Positions 9,078-18,284 of a stretch of 64,000 nt of DNA are shown here, piece by piece. The stretch's first letter is position 1. Each line of letters starts with the position of its first letter. The stretch spans positions 1 to 64,000 of the forward strand of contig JAFVGZ010000003.1 in the NCBI GenBank assembly GCA_017478025.1, written 5' to 3'. The translations under genes were made by a program, and so were the position numbers. Below the pieces are notes generated by a model. It had not been told where the DNA came from. It saw nothing but the letters and a program-made list of their open reading frames with translations, and ran no database searches. The DNA comes from Prevotella sp. Lineage in GTDB: Bacteria > Bacteroidota > Bacteroidia > Bacteroidales > Bacteroidaceae.

Positions 9078-9104
9078 TTCGATATGTCGATATGTCGATT
9101 TGTT
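9078..9104. repeat. CGATATGT octamer run
   Basis: Three tandem CGATATGT/CGATTTGT octamers sit between murF-alr and the GH2 gene. Related runs lie at 11562-11613 and 19853-19915. Confidence 0.65.
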
Positions 9105-9107
9105 TTT

Positions 9108-11519
9108 TTATTTTTGAAGTGTCTTGAGCTTTACCGTGGCGCTCTTCAGGCCGGGACATGTTGCTGTGACGGTGATGTTGCCCGGGGTGAGTCCTGCACG
9201 AAGGATGGCAAGGATTGAGCCGTTGAAGAGCTGTCGGCTATTGACCATGTTGAGCTCGTCAGAGGCGTGGTTGCCGCTGCTGACTGCAGCGAGGGTCGCT
9301 ACAGGGGCATTGGCATCGCCTACCTGTGCGGGCTTGCCGTTGATGAGAATGGTGACAAGGCCTCTGGCGGTCTGTACGCGATGACCTTTACTATCTACGG
9401 CATAGATGCGCAGGTGCTGCAGGTCCATACCGTCAGCCTGCCATGCATTGTTGTCGCTCTCTATTTTGAGTGCTGTGGGGGCGCCTGTGGTCTCTATCTT
9501 ATGGCGTGCCACAATCTTACCTCCAGTACGTGCTATGGCTTCGCAGTAGCCGACATGATAGATCACGTTCTTCCAACGTATCTGGTTGCGCATCTTGGCT
9601 GACGAGATGTCATTCTTCTGGGTGCCGTAACTCTTGCCGTTGACGATGAGCTCCACCTCTTCGGCGTTGGTATAGGTGGTGATGTCAATATTGGCGAAGG
9701 GCTCTCTGTTCCAATGGTCGCTCTGTCCGTCGTTGCCTGTCTGCACGCCGTTCCACATGGCGTCGCCCTTGGTGTCGGTCACGGCGATATGTACTATGGG
9801 CTCATCGGGCTTGAAGAAGGAACGCATGTAATAGGCCTTGGGTTTTGCCTCAAGAGAGATGTCGAATACACCCTGTGCCCATCCTTTCACGGGCCATCCC
9901 TGGCTCTCGCCGAGATAGTCGATGGCTCCCCAGTAAGCAAGGCCGATGGTCCTGTCGCGATCCATAGCGAAGAAATTCTCGCCCATAGCCGATACGCTTG
10001 CCTCACTCTGATAGAACGTCATCCAAGGGAAGCGTGCCTCGTCGCCTGGGAAGTACATGTAGCGGTAGTTGTAGGACTGGAAATCGGTAACCATAGCCAA
10101 ATCGCAGGGCAGGGAGTCAGTCTCCCAGTTGCGGTATCGTGGGTGCATGGCTACTGTCACCTTGCGCGTGGTGTCATAGCGTTGTACGAGGGTACGCATG
10201 AGCTTGAACTGGGTCACACCGAAGTCGTTGAACGGCATATCATTGTAGGACTGCAGCTCGTTGCCCATAGACCACGCTACGACACACGGGTGGTTGCGGT
10301 CACGGGTGATGAATTCTGGCACATGCTGCTGCCAGAGATCCATGAAGTGCTTTCTGCCTGCGCCCACATACTGGTCATTCCACTTGTCGTAGAGTTCGTC
10401 AACAACGAGAATGCCGTACTTGTCGCAGATGTCGAGGAAGCTGGTGGAGTAGGGGTTATGGGAGGTGCGTATATGGTTCATGCCAAATTCCTTCATCAGC
10501 TTTATACGCTTCTCTATGGCCTTAGGATAGGCCGCAGCGCCGAGTGCTCCGAGGGTGTGGTGGTTGGCATATCCCTTGAGCAGCACTTTCTTGCCGTTGA
10601 GTATGAGTCCCTTACCCGGTACTATCTGAACGGTTCTGATACCGAAGGTGCTCTGCGTCTCGTCTGCCACGCTACCGTCCTCTCTGAGCAGCTGTACCTT
10701 TGCCGTATAGAGGTTGGGGTGCTCGCAGTCCCACAGCTGGGCATTGGCGATGGCGATGGCAGGCAGAGTGAGCTCCTGACCGGCACGATAGTTGCGGTTG
10801 TACTTCAGACTGTGGTTGCCCGAGTATATCTGCGTGCCCTGAGGGTCGAGGATAGTGAGCTGCAGGGTTATTTCCTTCTGCTTAGAGCTGTTTTGCACAT
10901 TGGCAGAGACAGACACGTTGACGGTACCGTTGGTGCTCTTTGTGACGTCATCATTCGTGATGTAGAGTGGATGGCGCTGGAAGTGCATCTGTGCATCTTT
11001 GGCTACGAGGGTGACGTTGCGGTAGAGGCCGCCACCTGTGTACCAGCGTGAGTCTTTGGGGCTGCCCTGTTCGCAGACTACCTTGATGGTGTTCTCCTGT
11101 CCAATCTTGAGTTTCCTTGTCACGTCGATCTCAAAACCCACATAACCGTAGTCCGTGCCTCCGATGAGCTCATCGTTGAGGTAAACGTCGGCAACGTACA
11201 TGATGCCTTCAAAGTCCAGTAGCAGCTGCTTGCCCTTGAGGTCCTCAGAGGGTGTGAAGGTCTTGGTGTATGTGCAGCTGTTGAGCTCTTTGAAACCGCG
11301 TGCAGAGAGGCGGCTCTTGATGTTGGCTCCGGCATCTGAGTTGTCGGCCTTCTCATCGGCAGCAGGTGCTACCCAAGGTTGTTCTATGAGATAGTCATGA
11401 GGTACGTTGACGAGCTGGGTGCCATTAACGAGCCAGCCACGGTTGAGGTCTATGACAGTTGCCGCATTAGCCTGGAGCGATGCAGCAAAGAATAGCGATA
11501 GGAAAAGGGATTTGGTCAT
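9108..11519 (-). CDS. GH2 family beta-glycosidase (beta-galactosidase-like)
   Basis: This 803-residue enzyme has an N-terminal signal peptide (ends SLQANA). The order is GH2 sugar-binding domain (about 20-200), immunoglobulin-like domain (about 200-310), TIM barrel (about 310-600), then extra beta domains. Barrel motifs include NHIRTSHNP and VDELYDKW. The acid/base Glu is in SMGNELQS (near residue 420) and the likely nucleophile Glu is in YQSEASVS (near 505). Family knowledge supports removal of beta-linked Gal, GlcA or similar residues; the exact substrate cannot be read. The neighbouring upstream gene is a GH105 hydrolase, which fits pectin side-chain or glycosaminoglycan-like substrates. 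No SusC/SusD pair is present in the window. Confidence 0.9.
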   Translation of the reverse strand: MTKSLFLSLFFAASLQANAATVIDLNRGWLVNGTQLVNVPHDYLIEQPWVAPAADEKADNSDAGANIKSRLSARGFKELNSCTYTKTFTPSEDLKGKQLLLDFEGIMYVADVYLNDELIGGTDYGYVGFEIDVTRKLKIGQENTIKVVCEQGSPKDSRWYTGGGLYRNVTLVAKDAQMHFQRHPLYITNDDVTKSTNGTVNVSVSANVQNSSKQKEITLQLTILDPQGTQIYSGNHSLKYNRNYRAGQELTLPAIAIANAQLWDCEHPNLYTAKVQLLREDGSVADETQSTFGIRTVQIVPGKGLILNGKKVLLKGYANHHTLGALGAAAYPKAIEKRIKLMKEFGMNHIRTSHNPYSTSFLDICDKYGILVVDELYDKWNDQYVGAGRKHFMDLWQQHVPEFITRDRNHPCVVAWSMGNELQSYNDMPFNDFGVTQFKLMRTLVQRYDTTRKVTVAMHPRYRNWETDSLPCDLAMVTDFQSYNYRYMYFPGDEARFPWMTFYQSEASVSAMGENFFAMDRDRTIGLAYWGAIDYLGESQGWPVKGWAQGVFDISLEAKPKAYYMRSFFKPDEPIVHIAVTDTKGDAMWNGVQTGNDGQSDHWNREPFANIDITTYTNAEEVELIVNGKSYGTQKNDISSAKMRNQIRWKNVIYHVGYCEAIARTGGKIVARHKIETTGAPTALKIESDNNAWQADGMDLQHLRIYAVDSKGHRVQTARGLVTILINGKPAQVGDANAPVATLAAVSSGNHASDELNMVNSRQLFNGSILAILRAGLTPGNITVTATCPGLKSATVKLKTLQK

Positions 11520-11561
11520 GATTGTATTGAGGGGGGATTTATAATGCGTGGTCTGTTATTT

Positions 11562-11640
11562 CGAGATGTCGTTATGTCGTTATGTCGATATGTCGTTATT
11601 TCGTTATTTCGAGGTTTAGTTCTCTCCCCCTTGGGGGGAG
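11562..11640. repeat. CGTTATGT octamer array and G/C palindrome
   Basis: 11562-11613 is a run of CGTTATGT/CGATATGT/CGTTATTT octamers. 11623-11640 is CTCCCCC-TT-GGGGGGAG. Both lie between the GH105 and GH2 genes. Confidence 0.75.
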
Positions 11641-11650
11641 CTGGAGGGGG

Positions 11651-12748
11651 TTACTTCACCTTACTATATTCCGTAGCGGCGAGCAGGAAGCAGCCCAGGC
11701 CGTAGTCGTCAAAGTCCGGCTCGCGGTTGTAGGTGCAGGGCTGGCTTGATGCGGGTCTGTCGCCTGAGCCTTGTACGTAGCCGAGGAAGCCGTCCTCATG
11801 TACGCATGATGCACATGCTTTCCATGCTTTGTCGATGGCGGGGCGTACCTCTTTTGCTTTCAGCAACTTGTTGTTCACTCCCCATGAGAGTCCGTAGAGG
11901 AATAGTGCCGTACCTGTGAGTTCTGGACCGGCATAGTCCTGAGACACGAGGCTGGCATTCCAGAAGCCGTCGCTGCGCTGGCAATTCAGCAGGGCGCGTG
12001 TCATAGTGAGATAGTCGGCCTTGAGCTGTTTGTAGTATGGGTCTTTAGGGGAAAGTGTGCTCATGACGCGCACGAGGGCTGCATAGACCCATCCGTTGCC
12101 GCGGCTCCAGTAGCAGTTCTTGCCGTCGTTCTCCTTGTAGGGCGCAACGAAATTGGCATCTCTCCACCACAGGCCTTCGGCTTCGTTGAACAGCTTGCCG
12201 CCACAGGTGTCGCGTGTCCACACGTAAGAGCGCATAGCATAGTCCAAGTACTTTCTGTCACCCGTAATCTTTGTCATCATGGCAAAGGCGGGCATAGCCA
12301 TCTGAATGGCATCAATCCACGTCCAATGACGGTTGCCCGTGCTGGATATCTCGTGGTCAAAGTTGGCACGTATCTTAGCAATCTTCTCATCGCCGCCCAC
12401 CTGCATGTATCTCATCATGTAGGCTTGTCCGCAGCATTGGTGGTCGGCATCCACGGTCTCGGGCTTACCGGTATATACGTTCCATCCGTGATAATTGCCC
12501 CAGTCGTCAACATATTTCATGTATCGCTCCTGAGGGTCTATGCTATAGAGCGCAAAGAGTCCCTCGTAATATACGGCACGCGTCCAGAGATTGGAGGGGC
12601 GTAGTTTCTTTCCTGTGGTAGGCCATGAGGGGTCGCTCCACTTTGCCATGAAATAATCATTTGCCCTCTGAGCCAGTGCCAGGGGTTCTGCGGCATAGCA
12701 CGCCAGAGAGAGTGTAAGGGTAAGAATTGTCAGGATAGTTTTTCTCAT
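11651..12748 (-). CDS. GH105 unsaturated uronyl hydrolase
   Basis: This 365-residue protein has a signal peptide (MRKTILTILTLTLSLACYA) and an alpha/alpha-barrel fold. GH105 features are the ADHQCCGQAY block near residue 101, the HWTWIDAIQMAMPAF block whose Asp (about D146) corresponds to the catalytic Asp of YteR-type enzymes, and the aromatic YWSRGNGWVYAAL block. GH105 enzymes hydrate the double bond left by polysaccharide lyases on 4,5-unsaturated galacturonyl or glucuronyl ends. The length is normal for the family. It lies about 130 bp upstream of the GH2 gene on the same strand, so the two probably act in sequence on oligosaccharides in the periplasm. Substrate (rhamnogalacturonan, arabinogalactan or another) is inference. 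Confidence 0.88.
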   Translation of the reverse strand: MRKTILTILTLTLSLACYAAEPLALAQRANDYFMAKWSDPSWPTTGKKLRPSNLWTRAVYYEGLFALYSIDPQERYMKYVDDWGNYHGWNVYTGKPETVDADHQCCGQAYMMRYMQVGGDEKIAKIRANFDHEISSTGNRHWTWIDAIQMAMPAFAMMTKITGDRKYLDYAMRSYVWTRDTCGGKLFNEAEGLWWRDANFVAPYKENDGKNCYWSRGNGWVYAALVRVMSTLSPKDPYYKQLKADYLTMTRALLNCQRSDGFWNASLVSQDYAGPELTGTALFLYGLSWGVNNKLLKAKEVRPAIDKAWKACASCVHEDGFLGYVQGSGDRPASSQPCTYNREPDFDDYGLGCFLLAATEYSKVK

Positions 12749-12776
12749 AGTCAGTATGTTGTATATTCTTTGAAAA

Positions 12777-13547
12777 TTAATAGCTTGCCGTGCACGGTAT
12801 GCCTAATGCCGTTACACGGTCACGAATGGTGTCGAGAGTGGTTTTGTCAGCCTTTTCCAGTCCGCTCACGGGGGTGTCGCGGTCTATGGTGTAGATCATC
12901 ACCTGCTGCGGAGCAATCTCCTTCACGGCCTCAATCCAAGGGGCTACGTAGAATTCGCCGGTATTATCGACGTTGTTGCTGCCCTTCATAAACATGGTCT
13001 GGATGATCACATGTCCGTGAAATTCCTTTAGGTTGGATATTATATCCTTCACATCGTATGAGGCGGAGACGGGTCTATCTACCTTATTAATATATGTAGC
13101 ATCAACGGTATCCAGCTTCTGAATGTTGTTATCCACGAGCATCAGCGCCTCGCGTATGGCGGGCTTGTGTATCATCGTGGCGTTGCTGAGCACGGATACC
13201 TTTGCCTCAGGGAAGTATTGGTCCCTCAGCGCTATCGTGTCGCGTATGATATCGGGGAATTCAGGATGGGCTGTGGGTTCGCCGTTTCCCGCAAAGGTGA
13301 TGACATCGAGGGGCAGACCCTTAGTGTGCCTGTCGTGCAGCACCTCTCGCAGCGCATTGCTTACCTCATCCCTGGTGGGACGATGCTCAGAGGGTCGGTG
13401 CTCGGCATTGAGCCCACACTCACAATAGATGCAGTCAAATGTGCACACTTTTCCATCGGCAGGCATAAGGTTTATGCCCAGCGATACCCCCAGCCTGCGT
13501 GAATGCACAGGGCCGAAGATTGGTGATTGGTATAGGATAGTTGACAT
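12777..13547 (-). CDS. Radical SAM domain protein
   Basis: This 256-residue protein carries the 4Fe-4S/SAM cysteine motif in VCTFDCIYCECG (CxxxCxxC). Later come a GNGEPTAHPEF block and an NATM segment typical of radical SAM barrels of the COG0731 kind. There is no signal peptide, so it is cytoplasmic. The family is poorly characterised; members resemble tRNA wybutosine-type or Fe-S oxidoreductases, but no substrate can be assigned. The ATG at 13547 is preferred; a TTG four codons upstream is the only alternative. It diverges from the histidine kinase gene across a 91-bp gap. Confidence 0.85.
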   Translation of the reverse strand: MSTILYQSPIFGPVHSRRLGVSLGINLMPADGKVCTFDCIYCECGLNAEHRPSEHRPTRDEVSNALREVLHDRHTKGLPLDVITFAGNGEPTAHPEFPDIIRDTIALRDQYFPEAKVSVLSNATMIHKPAIREALMLVDNNIQKLDTVDATYINKVDRPVSASYDVKDIISNLKEFHGHVIIQTMFMKGSNNVDNTGEFYVAPWIEAVKEIAPQQVMIYTIDRDTPVSGLEKADKTTLDTIRDRVTALGIPCTASY

Positions 13548-13608
13548 AATTTTCGGCAAAAGTAATAATTTTTTTGTAACAATGGTATAAAATATCGCAA
13601 AAAAATGC

Positions 13609-13616
13609 TACTTTTG
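13609..13616 (+). promoter_or_regulatory. Predicted -7 element for the histidine kinase gene
   Basis: TACTTTTG lies 22 bp before the ATG at 13639, which implies a leader of under 20 nt. Confidence 0.55.
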
Positions 13617-13638
13617 CCCCGAAAAAGCCGAAAACGCA

Positions 13639-14814
13639 ATGACCTCACGTCTTAAAATATCGTTTATCCTTGCTGCGGTTATCATAGCCGCCGCCTCTCT
13701 CATCGTCAGTCATCGCATGGTGACAGAGCTGGCAAACGAGGAGCGTTCACGCATGGAGATATGGGCAGAGGCGATGCACAATCTTGCCAGCGCGGATGAG
13801 AATACGGACCTGGGTCTGGTGGTGAAGGTGCTGGAGCAAAACCACACAATACCGGTCATCGTGGTGGATAAGAAAGGCAACGTGCAGATGTGGCGAAACA
13901 TAGAGATGGGAAACACGCCGGACAGTCTTTCCGTAGCAGCCGGTATGGCAAGGAAAATGCAGAAGAAGGGAATGGCGATACGTGTGGATTTGCAGCCGGA
14001 CAGTCCTAAGTCTGACTATCTGCTTGTGTGTTATGATGACTCCGTATTACTCACTCGTCTGGCGTACTATCCCTACATACAGCTTGCCGTAGTGATGCTG
14101 TTTGTGGCTTTGGCCATACTGGCCCTGCTGTCCTCAAAGCGTGCAGAGCAGAACAAGGTGTGGGTGGGACTGTCAAAGGAAACGGCCCATCAGCTCGGTA
14201 CGCCCATCTCGTCGCTCATGGCGTGGATGGAGATACTCAAGGAGAACTATCCCAATGACGACTTGCTACCCGAGATGGACAAGGATGTGAGCCGCCTCAG
14301 GCTCATAGCGGACAGGTTCTCCAAGATCGGCTCGACACCGGAGAAGAGTACCGTGTCGCTTGAGGAGGTACTGGGCCACGTGGTGCAGTACATGAGCCGT
14401 CGCACCTCGGGCAAGGTGCATATCAGCTATACTGTTGACGAGGGAATACTCGTAACGGTCAATCCGCTCCTCTTTGAATGGGTGTTTGAGAACCTGTGCA
14501 AGAATGCCGTAGATGCTATGGAGGGTAGGGGAGACATACACATGAGAGCAAGCATATCTACTGAGGAGCGGCTTGTGATAATAGATGTGTCGGACAATGG
14601 CAAGGGCATAGAGCCCAGTAAGCTCAAGGAGGTGTTCAATCCGGGCTATACGACGAAGAAGCGCGGGTGGGGACTTGGGCTGTCTCTGTCAAGACGCATC
14701 ATAGAAGAGTATCACGACGGAAAGATTTACGTACTCTATTCAGAAAAGAATAAAGGAACGACGTTCCGTATAGAACTGAAGAAACAACCCCTGCCACAAT
14801 CTGTAGGTAACTGA
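13639..14814 (+). CDS. Membrane sensor histidine kinase
   Basis: This 391-residue protein has transmembrane helices at about 7-24 and 147-165 enclosing a roughly 120-residue periplasmic sensor. The cytoplasmic kinase has the phospho-acceptor His184 in SKETAHQLGTPISSL, the N box ENLCKNAVDAM (about 284-294), the G1 box DNGKGI and the G2 box WGLGLSLSRRI. No HAMP domain is obvious, and no response regulator gene is adjacent, so its partner lies elsewhere. Its TGA overlaps the ATG of the next gene (TGATG), so the kinase and the outer-membrane protein are translationally coupled and possibly linked in function. Confidence 0.93.
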   Translation: MTSRLKISFILAAVIIAAASLIVSHRMVTELANEERSRMEIWAEAMHNLASADENTDLGLVVKVLEQNHTIPVIVVDKKGNVQMWRNIEMGNTPDSLSVAAGMARKMQKKGMAIRVDLQPDSPKSDYLLVCYDDSVLLTRLAYYPYIQLAVVMLFVALAILALLSSKRAEQNKVWVGLSKETAHQLGTPISSLMAWMEILKENYPNDDLLPEMDKDVSRLRLIADRFSKIGSTPEKSTVSLEEVLGHVVQYMSRRTSGKVHISYTVDEGILVTVNPLLFEWVFENLCKNAVDAMEGRGDIHMRASISTEERLVIIDVSDNGKGIEPSKLKEVFNPGYTTKKRGWGLGLSLSRRIIEEYHDGKIYVLYSEKNKGTTFRIELKKQPLPQSVGN

Positions 14815-17222
14815 TGCTGCTGCACATTCTGACATACATTATACTGTTATTGCTGTGTCCTATGACTTCATCAGGCAAGGTGAAGATGAAGAGTACGGAC
14901 ACCAATTTCCCCGTGTTCTTTTCTGTGGCAGACTCCTTCAGGACCAAGCAATGGAACTATGAGTGCCTGTACTATTTTCGTGGGAGTTCCAAGCTGCGCC
15001 GCCGTAACTTCCTTTACTTCACACTTCCTAACCGCAGTTACTACCGTCGCGGGGGAAGGGAACTGCTGACCGAGCAGGTAGGTGTGCAGCAGTATAACCG
15101 TGTGACGAAGTTTACGAGGAAGATAAGATATGAATACGGCTCCGTGGATAACTATGATATGGCAAACCAGGAGGTGATGGACCTCTTTCTGCAAACGCCA
15201 TACAACTCCTATCTTCTCGGAGGGGACCATATCCTTTCACCTTTCGTAAAGGAGAATGCCAAACACTATAACTATAGGATAGACTCCGTCTCGCCTGGAA
15301 AGGTGCACTACTCTTATCGCGCCAAGAGAAACAAGACTCAGCTGTCGCTCAGGGGTACATTCACTTATGACAGTAACTCACATTGCATCACGCGCTATAG
15401 CTTCAGATGCTACTGGGGATTCATCCTGTTCCAAGTAGATGTGAAGATGGGCGAGAAGGGTGACGAGCGCTATTGGCCTGTAGAGTCTGAGGCAGAATTC
15501 CATTATTACTATTACGGCAACATCGTTGATGGACATGCTACCTTTAGTCAAGACTACTATACGATGGAAAGTGACTATGACCCATCAAGGTTGCTGAGAC
15601 GGAAAAGGAGGAGCCCCACCCCTAACCCTCCCCTAAGGGAAGGAGAGCTTGACCGCACCCAAAACAAGAGCGACCACGAATCACACGAAAAGGATAATGG
15701 AGCCCAAAACCTTAACAATAACCTTAACAATAACGATAGTCTTGGCCAAAAACAAAACGAAGGCGATAGCCTGAAGCAGAGCCAGAACGGCAACCATAAG
15801 CATCCCTTCAACCTGGGGCTTAGGGGTGTTGACCTTACGCCTTTGTATTCGTTGAGCCTCGATACCGTAAAGACAAGGCATGACTCGCTGGCTATTGCAC
15901 ACTATCGCTCGGAACCATTGGACAGTACGGCAGAAAGACTGTATGACGAAGCAACGCCAAGATGGAGAAAGTCAAACGTGGCGTTGGCGCAGGATGAGGT
16001 AATAGTCAAGGATACAATACGACGCAAACATACGCAGCCCTGGATCAAGACTTTGGGCACTATAGGACAGAGTATGTTTCACAGCTATAACTTTACAACG
16101 TCGCAGTATAGCACGATACGCCTCACAAACCCTGATATTTCCTATTCTGACTGGCGAGGCATCACGTATCAACAGGATGCTCGCTTGAGGCTCAACCACA
16201 CCTCAGGACGCAGCCTGCAGATGGACCTGAGGCTGGGTTATAACTTCAGACCCAAACTGATTGTAGGGCGATTTATCACAAACTTTGTCTATGCCCCTAT
16301 CCGCAATGCTTCGGTATCGCTGACGGTACAGCATAGAGGACAGAGAAGTTCTACGGACCAGTTGAGGCTGGAACCCAAAAACATCATAGACATTGGGGGC
16401 AATCCGTATGAGTTGCCTGAAGGAGGAGCGGGAGTCTTTAAGCCTGTTCCGGATTACTATATACTCTTTCGAGACTTTATGGTAAGACTGGAGCATAATA
16501 TAGAGGTAATAAACGGACTGCGTGTTCAGGCTGGTTTGATATATCATAACAGGACGCCGCATCGCGTGAGCAGCGATGTGTTGGAACATTACGAGTTGAA
16601 AGATCACTATACCTCTTTTTCTCCCCATATCAACATTACCTACACCCCAGGACAGCATTATTTCTATGATGATGAGAAGAAAGTGATAGTGGGCAGCAAG
16701 TGGCCCACCTTCATGCTGGACTATGAGCGCGGCACATCAGGCGTGCTGAATACCGAAGCGCACTTTGAGCGTTGGGAGGCAACAGTAACGAAACGGCAGT
16801 ATCTGTCCCCACTATACCTGCTGTTGTGGAAGATAGGTGGAGGACTGTTCACTAACCGCCATAATATTGACTTCGTATTCTACGAGTACTTTAATGAGGG
16901 CATAACAGACCCTACGTGGAATGACGCAAAGTCGGGATGCTTTCATATCCTCAACGGGCGTTACTATGACAACTGCTACCGCTATCTGCGGGCACATGCC
17001 GTGCTGGAAAGCCCCAACCTCTTGCTGGGTCGCATATCGACATACCTCATCCGCGGCGAGAGACTGTATCTGGGACTGCTCGCCACAGACCGCCTCTTCC
17101 CATACGTGGAATTGGGTTATGGCATCTCGACACATATCTTAGACATCTCTTTCTTTACCGCTATCGCCAAAAAAGAGGCCGTTCGCTCAGGCGTGAAATT
17201 TACTATCCACCTGTTCGACTGA
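14814..17222 (+). CDS. DUF5686-like outer-membrane protein
   Basis: This 802-residue protein has an N-terminal signal peptide. The first half contains blocks typical of DUF5686 proteins (SPFVKENAKHYNYRIDSV and a GTFTYDSNSHCITRYSF-like strand). The second half is rich in alternating aromatic beta strands and ends in a Phe-Asp tail, as expected for an outer-membrane barrel. The usual N-terminal carboxypeptidase-like domain is not evident. Residues about 267-330 are a low-complexity Asn/Asp/Lys/Gln stretch. Its first part, PTPNPPLREGELD, is encoded by a G/C palindrome known from intergenic sites in this window. The start overlaps the histidine kinase stop by one base. Function unknown. Confidence 0.75.
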   Translation: MLLHILTYIILLLLCPMTSSGKVKMKSTDTNFPVFFSVADSFRTKQWNYECLYYFRGSSKLRRRNFLYFTLPNRSYYRRGGRELLTEQVGVQQYNRVTKFTRKIRYEYGSVDNYDMANQEVMDLFLQTPYNSYLLGGDHILSPFVKENAKHYNYRIDSVSPGKVHYSYRAKRNKTQLSLRGTFTYDSNSHCITRYSFRCYWGFILFQVDVKMGEKGDERYWPVESEAEFHYYYYGNIVDGHATFSQDYYTMESDYDPSRLLRRKRRSPTPNPPLREGELDRTQNKSDHESHEKDNGAQNLNNNLNNNDSLGQKQNEGDSLKQSQNGNHKHPFNLGLRGVDLTPLYSLSLDTVKTRHDSLAIAHYRSEPLDSTAERLYDEATPRWRKSNVALAQDEVIVKDTIRRKHTQPWIKTLGTIGQSMFHSYNFTTSQYSTIRLTNPDISYSDWRGITYQQDARLRLNHTSGRSLQMDLRLGYNFRPKLIVGRFITNFVYAPIRNASVSLTVQHRGQRSSTDQLRLEPKNIIDIGGNPYELPEGGAGVFKPVPDYYILFRDFMVRLEHNIEVINGLRVQAGLIYHNRTPHRVSSDVLEHYELKDHYTSFSPHINITYTPGQHYFYDDEKKVIVGSKWPTFMLDYERGTSGVLNTEAHFERWEATVTKRQYLSPLYLLLWKIGGGLFTNRHNIDFVFYEYFNEGITDPTWNDAKSGCFHILNGRYYDNCYRYLRAHAVLESPNLLLGRISTYLIRGERLYLGLLATDRLFPYVELGYGISTHILDISFFTAIAKKEAVRSGVKFTIHLFD
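15612..15646 (+). repeat. G/C palindrome inside the DUF5686 gene
   Basis: The block order AGCCCCACCCC, then CCCTCCCCTAAGGGAAGG, mirrors the intergenic copy at 26893-26932 (minus strand). It lies in frame within the coding sequence. Confidence 0.65.
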
Positions 17223-17240
17223 TTGAGCGCAATGAGGGAA

Positions 17241-17394
17241 GTTACTCACATCGGGTAGTTAAGTTACTCAGCTCGGGTAGTTAAGTTACTCAGCTCAAGG
17301 AGAAAAGTAGGCTAACGCAAGGAGTTAAGTAGGCCAACGCAAGGAGTTAAGTAGGCCATCGCAAGGAGAAAAGTAGGCCAACGTGGGGGAATTT
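17241..17394. repeat. Seven-unit array with exact 22-bp period
   Basis: Unit starts fall at 17241, 17263, 17285, 17307, 17329, 17351 and 17373, exactly 22 bp apart. The first three units begin GTTACTCA and the last four begin GTAGGCYA, so the period is kept while the sequence changes. The array lies between the DUF5686 gene and the infC promoter. There are no unique spacers, so it is not CRISPR. Confidence 0.85.
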
Positions 17395-17481
17395 TGACCT
17401 TTGGGAAATGATTTATGTTAAAAAAACGTAAACATACAGCATATGGTTGAGGGTAAAATATGTGCTATCAATAAAAATTAG

Positions 17482-17489
17482 TACCTTTG
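17482..17489 (+). promoter_or_regulatory. Predicted -7 element for infC-rpmI-rplT
   Basis: TACCTTTG matches the Bacteroidetes -7 consensus. It implies a leader of about 85 nt before infC, containing the hairpin at 17546-17568. Confidence 0.7.
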
Positions 17490-17545
17490 CACCGCTTTTT
17501 GCGCAAACACAATATCAGCAGGAAGTTCATAAAAACAAGTATCAC

Positions 17546-17568
17546 GGCGGGAATAAACAGAAACCGCC
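17546..17568 (+). promoter_or_regulatory. Leader hairpin just upstream of infC
   Basis: GGCGG pairs with CCGCC around the 13-nt loop GAATAAACAGAAA, ending 11 nt before the infC ATG. The same loop with a covarying stem (GGTGG/CCACC) recurs upstream of rpmI. A shared protein-binding site for autogenous control, for example by L20 or IF-3, is inferred. Confidence 0.6.
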
Positions 17569-17579
17569 ATAAATAGTTA

Positions 17580-18278
17580 ATGAGAACAGACAACAGAAAA
17601 CAAAATCCAAAGAACCAGTATCGCATCAACGACCAAATCAGGGTGCGTGAGGTTCGTGTAGTGGATGACAACGGCTCAACCGTGATGCCGACAAAGGATG
17701 CCCTTGACTTAGCACGTCAGCGTGAGGAAGATCTCGTAGAGATCAGCCCTAATGCCAATCCGCCAGTTTGTCGTATCATTGACTATTCCAAGTTCCTCTA
17801 CCAGCAGAAGAAGAAGGCGAAAGAGCTGAAGTCAAAGCAGGTTAAGGTGGAAGTAAAGGAAATCCGCTTCGGACCGCAGACGGATGATCATGACTACAAC
17901 TTCAAGCTGAAGCATGCGAAGGAGTTTCTCGAGGAAGGCAACAAGGTGCGTGCCTATGTGTTCTTCCGTGGTCGCTCCATATTGTTTAAGGAGCAAGGTG
18001 AGGTATTGCTGCTGAGATTTGCCAATGATTTGGAAGAATATGGCAAGGTGGAGCAGATGCCACGCTTGGAAGGTAAGAAGATGTTCCTTTTCCTGGCTCC
18101 GAAACATGCAGGACAGGCTAAGAAGTCGCAGCAGAAGATGGACCGTGAGCGCAGGGAGCAGGAGGCAGCAGACCAGTTGCAGCAGGAAGAGGTCAGCCTG
18201 AATGACGGGCTGGCAGGAAGTGCCAAGGGTCTGGATGCTCTCGTGAAGCTCAAGGAAGAAATGGGCGGCGAAGAGTAA
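17580..18278 (+). CDS. infC: Translation initiation factor IF-3
   Basis: This 232-residue protein binds the 30S subunit and enforces start-codon selection. The N-terminal domain begins near [15 protein letters not shown], the Lys-rich linker is around residues 75-90 ([13 protein letters not shown]), and the C-terminal domain contains [20 protein letters not shown] and [11 protein letters not shown]. It is about 50 residues longer than E. coli IF-3 because of a charged Gln/Glu/Lys tail, as seen in other Bacteroidetes. The start is an ordinary ATG at 17580, preceded two codons upstream by an in-frame TAG. The operon order infC-rpmI-rplT is the conserved one. Leader hairpins suggest post-transcriptional control. 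Confidence 0.98.
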   Translation: MRTDNRKQNPKNQYRINDQIRVREVRVVDDNGSTVMPTKDALDLARQREEDLVEISPNANPPVCRIIDYSKFLYQQKKKAKELKSKQVKVEVKEIRFGPQTDDHDYNFKLKHAKEFLEEGNKVRAYVFFRGRSILFKEQGEVLLLRFANDLEEYGKVEQMPRLEGKKMFLFLAPKHAGQAKKSQQKMDRERREQEAADQLQQEEVSLNDGLAGSAKGLDALVKLKEEMGGEE

Positions 18279-18284
18279 AGTTGT

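Noticed and set aside
9714-11051. 445-codon plus-strand frame
   Set aside because: It is antisense to the GH2 gene, which has a full signal peptide, catalytic Glu motifs and normal length. The composition is not protein-like.
17241-17394. Possible CRISPR array
   Set aside because: Units are contiguous 22-bp variants with no unique spacers and no cas genes nearby.
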